This document shows, piece by piece, positions 5,435 through 10,730 of a stretch of DNA of 10,730 bases (its first letter is position 1; every line of letters starts with the position of its first letter). Under the pieces are notes generated by a model. The model was not told the origin of the DNA, made no database searches, and saw nothing but the letters and a program-made list of their open reading frames with translations. Position numbers and translations under genes: made by a program. Source of the DNA: Planctomycetota bacterium (GTDB lineage: Bacteria > Planctomycetota > Phycisphaerae > Sedimentisphaerales > Anaerohalosphaeraceae); the NCBI GenBank assembly GCA_030637065.1, contig DAOVVQ010000120.1, positions 1-10,730 of the forward strand. Direction: 5' to 3'.

Positions 5435-7183
5435 ATGAGTAAAAGTAGTGAACTTAGAACAACCTATACAAAAAGTGGTCTGGAAAGATATGAAATAAGT
5501 ATAACCCATGATAAGTTAAATAAATATAAGCTTGTAAAAGGCGACAATATGCGTGTTGTCAATCAGAAGGCCTGTGCAGAGATGGCTCGCTGGGATGAAA
5601 TATGGGGAAAGCAGCTTGAAAAACAGAAAAAGGCATCAGAACTTGAGGGCAAAAAGAGAGCAGCAAACAGAAAAACTGAGCAGGCCAGAGCCGAATTGGC
5701 AATGTTGAAGAAGGAGATACTTGAGTACGCTTTATATGTAGATAATAAGGTGGACTGGGAACAATTAAAAGTTAAAACTGACTATCCTGTCCAGAAACCA
5801 CAAAAACCTACCCCTCTGTCGGAACCACCGAAGTTGCAATTTCCCCCAGAACCTGAAATAACTCATCATGATTATCAACCGAAATTTGGTATATTAGACT
5901 ATTTTTCATCTTCCAGAAAGCAAGACAAGATAGATACTGCTTCAGAAAAGTTTAAGAATGATCACGCCAGTTGGGTAAAGAACAAGCAAGAAAAGATGGA
6001 ACAACTTACGAAAATGCTCCGCAATCAAAAAAAGAAGTTCAATAAATCACAGGAAAAATATCTCAATGACCTTAGAATCTGGGAAACCGAAAAAAGTATT
6101 TTTTTGCAAAAGCAGGAGCAAGTAAACTCTGAGGTAGACCAGAAAAAAGAAAAATATCTAAGTGGCGATCTGTCGTCTTTCATGGACTATTGTGATATTG
6201 TACTCACGAGTTCAGACTATCCAGATTACTTTCCTAAAACATACGAACTTGACTATAATCCCGAAAACAAAATAATAATCGTTGATTATCAGTTGCCGTC
6301 TCCAGATATGATACCAACAGTTACCGAAGTAAAATATGTCCAAACACGCGATGAGTATCAGGAGAAGAATCTTTCGCAGGCACAGCTAAATAAACTTTAT
6401 GACAGTGTGCTTTATCAAATTGCTTTGCGTACCATCCACGAGTTGTATGAAGCGGACGTAATAAATGGCTTACAGTCTGTAGTCTTTAACGGCTATGTGA
6501 CTTCGATAGATCCGGCCACAGGCCAGGAGGCGACCTCTTGCGTCTTTTCAATTCAAGCTAAAAAGGAAGAATTTGAACAGATCAATCTGGCTAACATAGA
6601 CCCCAAGGCTTGTTTCATCAAAAAGCTAAGAGGTGTTGGTAGCTCAAAACTTCACAGCTTGACCCCAATAGCTCCGATCGTCCAGATTAACAAGAATGAC
6701 AGAAGGTTTGTCTCGTCATACGATGTCACCTCTGAATTGGATGACAACCATAATCTTGCAGCGATGGACTGGGAAGACTTTGAACACCTTATCAGAGAGA
6801 TATTCGAAAAAGAATTTTCAATTGGTGGTGGTGAGGTAAAAGTAACCCAGGCCAGCAGAGATGGTGGTGTCGATGCTGTAGCTTTTGACCCTGATCCTAT
6901 CAGGGGAGGCAAGGTCGTTATTCAGGCAAAACGCTATACAAACACAGTAGGTGTTTCAGCAGTGCGAGATTTATATGGCACCGTCATGAATGAAGGAGCT
7001 AACAAGGGTATATTGGTTACCACCGCAGATTACGGTCCGGATGCGTATAGCTTTGCAAGGGGCAAGCCCTTAACGCTTCTTAATGGCAACGAACTGCTTT
7101 ATCTCTTAGAGAAACATGGGCATAGTTTTAAAATTGACCTCAAAGAGGCCAAGAAAATACTGGCTGACAAGGAAAAAGAATGA
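5435..7183 (+). CDS. Mrr-type restriction endonuclease with long coiled-coil N-terminus
   Basis: This 582-residue protein ends in an Mrr-like nuclease domain (about 443-560): MDWEDFEHLIREIF, then ASRDGGVDAVAFDP, GGKVVIQAKRY, GVSAVRDLYGTVMNEGA, GILVTTADYGPDA and LLNGNELLYLL. The catalytic set is D480 with Q497-x-K499, the Q-x-K form of the PD-(D/E)xK core seen in Mrr. Residues about 50-245 are rich in K, E and Q and partly coiled-coil, broken by a proline-rich stretch (118-141). Residues about 245-425 form a middle domain (ELDYNPENKIIIVDYQLP, VVFNGYVTSIDPATG) that I know from other long Mrr-like proteins. Mrr proteins act on modified foreign DNA; the target here is inferred, not shown. The ATG at 5435 has GAGG six bases upstream. 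The gene stands alone, without a methylase, and is visibly AT-richer than its neighbours, which suggests horizontal transfer. Confidence 0.9.
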   Translation: MSKSSELRTTYTKSGLERYEISITHDKLNKYKLVKGDNMRVVNQKACAEMARWDEIWGKQLEKQKKASELEGKKRAANRKTEQARAELAMLKKEILEYALYVDNKVDWEQLKVKTDYPVQKPQKPTPLSEPPKLQFPPEPEITHHDYQPKFGILDYFSSSRKQDKIDTASEKFKNDHASWVKNKQEKMEQLTKMLRNQKKKFNKSQEKYLNDLRIWETEKSIFLQKQEQVNSEVDQKKEKYLSGDLSSFMDYCDIVLTSSDYPDYFPKTYELDYNPENKIIIVDYQLPSPDMIPTVTEVKYVQTRDEYQEKNLSQAQLNKLYDSVLYQIALRTIHELYEADVINGLQSVVFNGYVTSIDPATGQEATSCVFSIQAKKEEFEQINLANIDPKACFIKKLRGVGSSKLHSLTPIAPIVQINKNDRRFVSSYDVTSELDDNHNLAAMDWEDFEHLIREIFEKEFSIGGGEVKVTQASRDGGVDAVAFDPDPIRGGKVVIQAKRYTNTVGVSAVRDLYGTVMNEGANKGILVTTADYGPDAYSFARGKPLTLLNGNELLYLLEKHGHSFKIDLKEAKKILADKEKE

Positions 7184-7223
7184 GGTTTGTTGGTGCGAAG
7201 AATCGCGGTCTACATGCCGGGGT

Positions 7224-7264
7224 GGCGAACACCCTTTTGTGAGAAAGGCAAAAGGGTGTTCGCC
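7224..7264. terminator. Perfect 16-bp inverted repeat between convergent genes, probable bidirectional transcription barrier
   Basis: GGCGAACACCCTTTTG (7224-7239) and CAAAAGGGTGTTCGCC (7249-7264) pair perfectly around a 9-base loop. The hairpin lies about 40 bases after the endonuclease stop and 11 bases after the stop of the convergent propeller gene, where a two-way terminator is expected. Neither side has a T run, so it is not a textbook intrinsic terminator; it could instead be a dispersed palindromic repeat. Confidence 0.55.
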
Positions 7265-7275
7265 CGCGGCGGTTG

Positions 7276-10200
7276 TTATGGTATTGCGTATTTGTTTATC
7301 AGGATGTTTTCGAGTGCCTGGCGGTCTGTTGTTGTCAGGACTGTGTTGAAGCTGTAGAATTCCGCTATCAGGCCCGAGAAGTCTGCCACGCTGGCGTTTA
7401 CTCCGCTTATGAACTTACTCCTGTCTTCGTTGTGACCTAAGGCGCAGTCGTTGCCGTGAGTGGGCAGTTCGTAAGCCGGCGTGTATGTTTCGATGAGATC
7501 GCCGTTTACATATCCCTTAAATTCTTCGGCCACCGAATCCATTACCAGAGACGCGACGTAGACCGTGTCGGGGCTGACGGCGGTATTTACCGTCGCGCCC
7601 GCCTGACCCCAATCGGGGAATGCATCGGTAGTGTTCAGGGTCCAGCCGTTGATGTACAGGATGCCGCCATCTATGTAGAAGGTCAGGCCGCCCTTGTTAT
7701 TACCTCCCTGTTCCCAGATAATCTGCTTGGTTGATACATCCGAACTCGTCTTGAATACCACGGTGAGCGTCTTGGCGTTAAACGGTCCGCTCTTGTTGAT
7801 ATCCGTGCTGTCGGCGACGTTCAGATGCACTCCCGCACCGGCGAAGTCGAGTGCCGGCTGGCCGTTGATCGCCGAGGATAGATATGCCGGACGGTACTCC
7901 CAGAGCGGCTGGGTCGCATCGTTATCATTGCCCTGATCCCTCCATCGAGTCACCAGGTTATTGGCATCGACTACAACACCTGTGCCTGCTATGAACTTGA
8001 CGCCGGCCAGCGGTCCCTTGCTGGCTGAGGATTCGTTCGAGTAGGATAGCGACTCATGGCCGAGGGTATCGACGGCTTTTACCACATAGTACCATGTTAT
8101 CATGTTGGCGTCGGGGATGTCGATATAGTCCGTGGTCGTTACCAGTGAGGAATTGGCCTTTTCGTAGCTCGAGCCGGGCGTATCGGAACGATAGACATTG
8201 TATCCGGCCATATCGTGCTCGCGGTTTTCGTCCCATTGCAGGGATATCTGTTTTTCGCCGCCGGTCGCTGTCAGTCCCGTCGGGGCCTCGGGTTCGATGC
8301 CGAGGAGCCAGTTGAGTGCGACAACCGCAAGGCTGTCTGCGCCGACGGTTCCATTGGTTGCCTGGTTGAGAGCGCCGCACCAGTCGTTAAGTTCGCTGCA
8401 TCCGGTTAACAACCAGCCGCCGATGAGGAGTTTTAAATCTTCTTCGTCGACATCGTTATCGTTATCCGCATCCATGTCGCCGGGCCGCATGGCCGTTAGC
8501 TGGACATCGTCGAAGTAAGGCGCCCCGCCGTCGTGGGCATCGAGGCGAAGGGTATATTTGCCAGGCTCGGAGAACGTCGCGGTCGTGTCGATGGAATTGG
8601 GGTCGGCGAAGGTAACTGTGCCCGGTCCGTAAACCTTGCTCCAGCCGGTCGTTACGCCTGCCGGCAGCGGCAGGTCGTCGTCTGTTACAGTAGCGTCGAG
8701 CAGTGCAGGCACCGTTGACATGACGTTTCGGTCGGGGCCGATATCGACGGCGGGCGGGAAGTTGCCGCCTTCGAAGCATATTACACTGCCGTTTTTCAGT
8801 GCGAGATAGAGCTTGTTATTGGCTGCGACCATTCCGTCCCATACCGGCATCGACTCGAGTGTGTACTGAGCCATCTGTCTGCCGTCGTTGGTCAGGACCG
8901 CACGCAGCAATCCGCCCTGTTCGTCGTTGAATATCTCGGCCTGCTCTTCGAATTCGACCTGGATGGCGGGCTCTTCGCGGTGGTCGTAGGTGTAGTGGTC
9001 GTCGAGGATGTCCTCGGGTCCGGCGGTAAAGAGCACCTTGTCGGCCAGGACCATTGCCTGGACGAAGATCGAGGTTGCGGTGTCGACCCAGTGGTATGTT
9101 ATGGTCTCGCTTTCGGGATATTTTTCCGCGGCGAAGAGTTGATATTCGATTGGCGTGGTCCATTTCCAGTATTGCGGCTGACGCCCGTAAGCGTAGACCT
9201 TGTCGTCGTCAAAGACCATCATTTTGCCGGCTGGGGCGTATGCTCCCGCGCGGTGGTATCCGCCTGCGCCCGAGACCCATGTCATACCCCAGATCCAGTA
9301 ACTTCGGTGCATATAGTTGTCATCGAGGAAGCCCGTCGGGCTGAACAGATGCATTCCGACGCCGTACTGGCGCGAACCCTGCACATTGAAGTCATAGTCG
9401 AACGGGGCGATGTCCTCGCGGTTGCCCAGCATGTCGAACCGCTGGGAGTGCATGTAAATGTAGTCGCCGTCGCTGGAGAGGACATCGGGTAGCGACGTCG
9501 GCATACTCAGGCGGGTTACGTGCATCTGCAGGTCGCCGCCGGTCTCCGGGTCGCGGTCATCGAGCAGGACCTCGTCGATCCTTTCGCCGGTTTCGGGATT
9601 CAGTCGCAGAAAACGCAGGCCGCCGTCGAGGAACATGTTCCTTCCCGCGACGCAGTAGACCTCGCCATTTTGCAGCAGCACGCTTCCGTGCAGCGGCCAG
9701 ACCGACTCGATCTGCTCGTTGGAGGTCATTTGCAGGTCTTCTGGTGCGCCTCGGTACTGCCATATAATCTCGCCGTCTGTCGCCCGCAGGCAATAGACAT
9801 TGCCGTCGGCGGAGCCGAATATCACGCGCCCGCGGTAGATCGTTGGCGGCGAATCGACGCGTCCGTCGGCCCTGAATTGCCACAGTGGCGAGCCGTCCGC
9901 CTCGCTAAGGGCATGGAGCGTATGCTCGTCGATCTGTGCGATATAGACCTGGCCGTCGGCGATAGTCATGGTGGAGAGTTTTCCGCCGAGGTTCACTTCC
10001 CAGGCCTTGCTCAGGTCGGCAGGTACGACCGCCGGTGTGTGTCCGCTGCGGTTGGCATCGTAGCGATATGTCGGCCAGTCCGCCGCTGACGAAGGTCCGG
10101 CGGTCATGGGCGTGCCGTAGGCCGGGCCTTCGGTTCGTCTGACGCTGTCGGGTGCGGTGTTCGGGTAACCGGGATCGGGATGTGCGGGTGCGACCGTTGT

Positions 10201-10730
10201 AAAGCCGTATGTTTTCGATTCGAGATAGCATGCGCAATTGTTCGGCGCCGTGTAGATCAGGCCGTTGGCCGGCAGGATACCGTAGAGACATCCGCCGCGG
10301 ATCCAGTGGTGGATCTTCCATGTTTCGTCGTGGACGTCGACAAATTCTATACCGGTCCGCGAAGTCAGCAGGTAGTCGACCGTCGCCCTTGCGCGATAGC
10401 ATCTGTGATGGAACCAGTAGGTCTCCACATCCGGTGGAAATTCTTGCATCCTGTCACCGGAATTCGGGTCCCAGCCGGTAAAGATACCCGTGCCACCGCC
10501 TGATGCAATATCGCCGACCCATGCCAGGTCGTTGACCCAGAGAAGGTCGTAGGGGCAGTTGTGCCCGGTTTTTTCGTGGTTGTCCCACCAGAGGATATCG
10601 CCCGTCTTTGCCGAAAGACCGGTAATCGTCCGATCCGAATCGTAACCTAAGAAAACGACGATGTCATCGTATATCACCAGGGTCGAACCGAGGTTTACCG
10701 GCATCGGTGATTTTCTTACCACGGGCGCCG
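7276..10730 (-). CDS. Multidomain beta-propeller (PQQ-like) / dockerin-like / Fn3-like / LamG-like protein, N-terminus beyond the right edge
   Basis: The frame is open to the right edge (a GTG at 10722 is unlikely to be the start), so at least 1150 residues are visible. Counting from that GTG, residues 1-655 are propeller-like with repeated blades such as GLSAKTGDILWW, ALSEADGSPLWQF and CLRATDGEIIWQY, typical of PQQ/BamB-like repeats. Residues 655-745 are PKD/Ig-like (WSKVYGPGTVTFADP, TATFSEPGKYTLRL). Residues 747-808 are a dockerin-like EF-hand pair: DADNDNDVDEEDL, then GGWL, C775, W781-C782, ending ALNWLL. Residues 812-900 look like Fn3, and 905-1148 like a LamG/concanavalin-type domain. 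Such proteins are usually exported; the signal peptide would lie outside the window. The second EF-hand loop (LNQATNGTVGAD) has lost most acidic ligands. No enzymatic motif is visible; a role in extracellular binding or assembly is inference. Confidence 0.85.
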   Translation of the reverse strand, partial: APVVRKSPMPVNLGSTLVIYDDIVVFLGYDSDRTITGLSAKTGDILWWDNHEKTGHNCPYDLLWVNDLAWVGDIASGGGTGIFTGWDPNSGDRMQEFPPDVETYWFHHRCYRARATVDYLLTSRTGIEFVDVHDETWKIHHWIRGGCLYGILPANGLIYTAPNNCACYLESKTYGFTTVAPAHPDPGYPNTAPDSVRRTEGPAYGTPMTAGPSSAADWPTYRYDANRSGHTPAVVPADLSKAWEVNLGGKLSTMTIADGQVYIAQIDEHTLHALSEADGSPLWQFRADGRVDSPPTIYRGRVIFGSADGNVYCLRATDGEIIWQYRGAPEDLQMTSNEQIESVWPLHGSVLLQNGEVYCVAGRNMFLDGGLRFLRLNPETGERIDEVLLDDRDPETGGDLQMHVTRLSMPTSLPDVLSSDGDYIYMHSQRFDMLGNREDIAPFDYDFNVQGSRQYGVGMHLFSPTGFLDDNYMHRSYWIWGMTWVSGAGGYHRAGAYAPAGKMMVFDDDKVYAYGRQPQYWKWTTPIEYQLFAAEKYPESETITYHWVDTATSIFVQAMVLADKVLFTAGPEDILDDHYTYDHREEPAIQVEFEEQAEIFNDEQGGLLRAVLTNDGRQMAQYTLESMPVWDGMVAANNKLYLALKNGSVICFEGGNFPPAVDIGPDRNVMSTVPALLDATVTDDDLPLPAGVTTGWSKVYGPGTVTFADPNSIDTTATFSEPGKYTLRLDAHDGGAPYFDDVQLTAMRPGDMDADNDNDVDEEDLKLLIGGWLLTGCSELNDWCGALNQATNGTVGADSLAVVALNWLLGIEPEAPTGLTATGGEKQISLQWDENREHDMAGYNVYRSDTPGSSYEKANSSLVTTTDYIDIPDANMITWYYVVKAVDTLGHESLSYSNESSASKGPLAGVKFIAGTGVVVDANNLVTRWRDQGNDNDATQPLWEYRPAYLSSAINGQPALDFAGAGVHLNVADSTDINKSGPFNAKTLTVVFKTSSDVSTKQIIWEQGGNNKGGLTFYIDGGILYINGWTLNTTDAFPDWGQAGATVNTAVSPDTVYVASLVMDSVAEEFKGYVNGDLIETYTPAYELPTHGNDCALGHNEDRSKFISGVNASVADFSGLIAEFYSFNTVLTTTDRQALENILINKYAIP

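Noticed and set aside
5285..5509. 74-residue minus-strand open frame overlapping the start of the endonuclease gene
   Set aside because: No recognisable motif, no good ribosome binding site, and it overlaps a well-supported gene and a repeat.
8980..9492. 170-residue plus-strand frame inside the propeller gene
   Set aside because: Antisense shadow of a gene with clear domains; no independent support.
1..10730. CRISPR arrays, tRNA or rRNA genes
   Set aside because: No regularly spaced repeats and no tRNA-like cloverleaf or rRNA sequence were seen on either strand.

Overview
The window reads as chromosomal DNA of a planctomycete, most likely from the class Phycisphaerae. The strongest pointer is the large gene at the right end. 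Its product joins a PQQ-type beta-propeller to a dockerin-like EF-hand segment with a WL...C...WC...NWL pattern, then an Fn3-like and a LamG-like domain, an architecture I associate with secreted planctomycete proteins. This placement rests on recognised protein style, not on a marker-gene phylogeny.

Left part (1-3698, minus strand): a compact housekeeping cluster read right to left, uvrB, nadC, birA (birA runs off the left edge). Gaps between these genes are only about 8-9 bases, so they are probably one transcript. Upstream of it lies rpsU (ribosomal protein S21) as a separate unit, with a good promoter candidate (TTGATA, 16 nt, TAAAAT) and a hairpin terminator before uvrB. Further upstream, also on the minus strand (3699-4817), is a radical-SAM protein with a C-terminal helix-hairpin-helix, of the family annotated as putative DNA modification/repair radical SAM proteins. 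Its usual partner gene is not next to it.

Middle part (4818-7275): a 617-base AT-rich intergenic stretch full of small repeats, then one plus-strand gene for a large Mrr-type restriction endonuclease with a long coiled-coil N-terminus. This gene is visibly AT-richer than its neighbours and stands alone, with no methyltransferase or helicase. It looks like a horizontally acquired solitary defence gene. A perfect 16-bp inverted repeat separates it from the convergent gene to its right. The intergenic stretch holds a pair of 27-28 nt direct repeats with an internal 9-nt period, a CCACC/GGTGG/CCACC alternative-hairpin motif, and a 73-75 bp MITE-like structure: 10-bp inverted repeats next to 13-bp direct repeats.

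Right part (7276-10730, minus strand): the multidomain propeller/dockerin-like/LamG protein, whose N-terminus lies beyond the right edge.

Functionally the window combines DNA repair (UvrB, possibly the radical-SAM protein), cofactor supply (NAD from NadC, protein biotinylation by BirA), translation (S21), a DNA-targeting defence nuclease, and an extracellular multidomain protein. I see no complete new multi-gene system. The best leads are the solitary nuclease island and the repeat structures on both sides of it.
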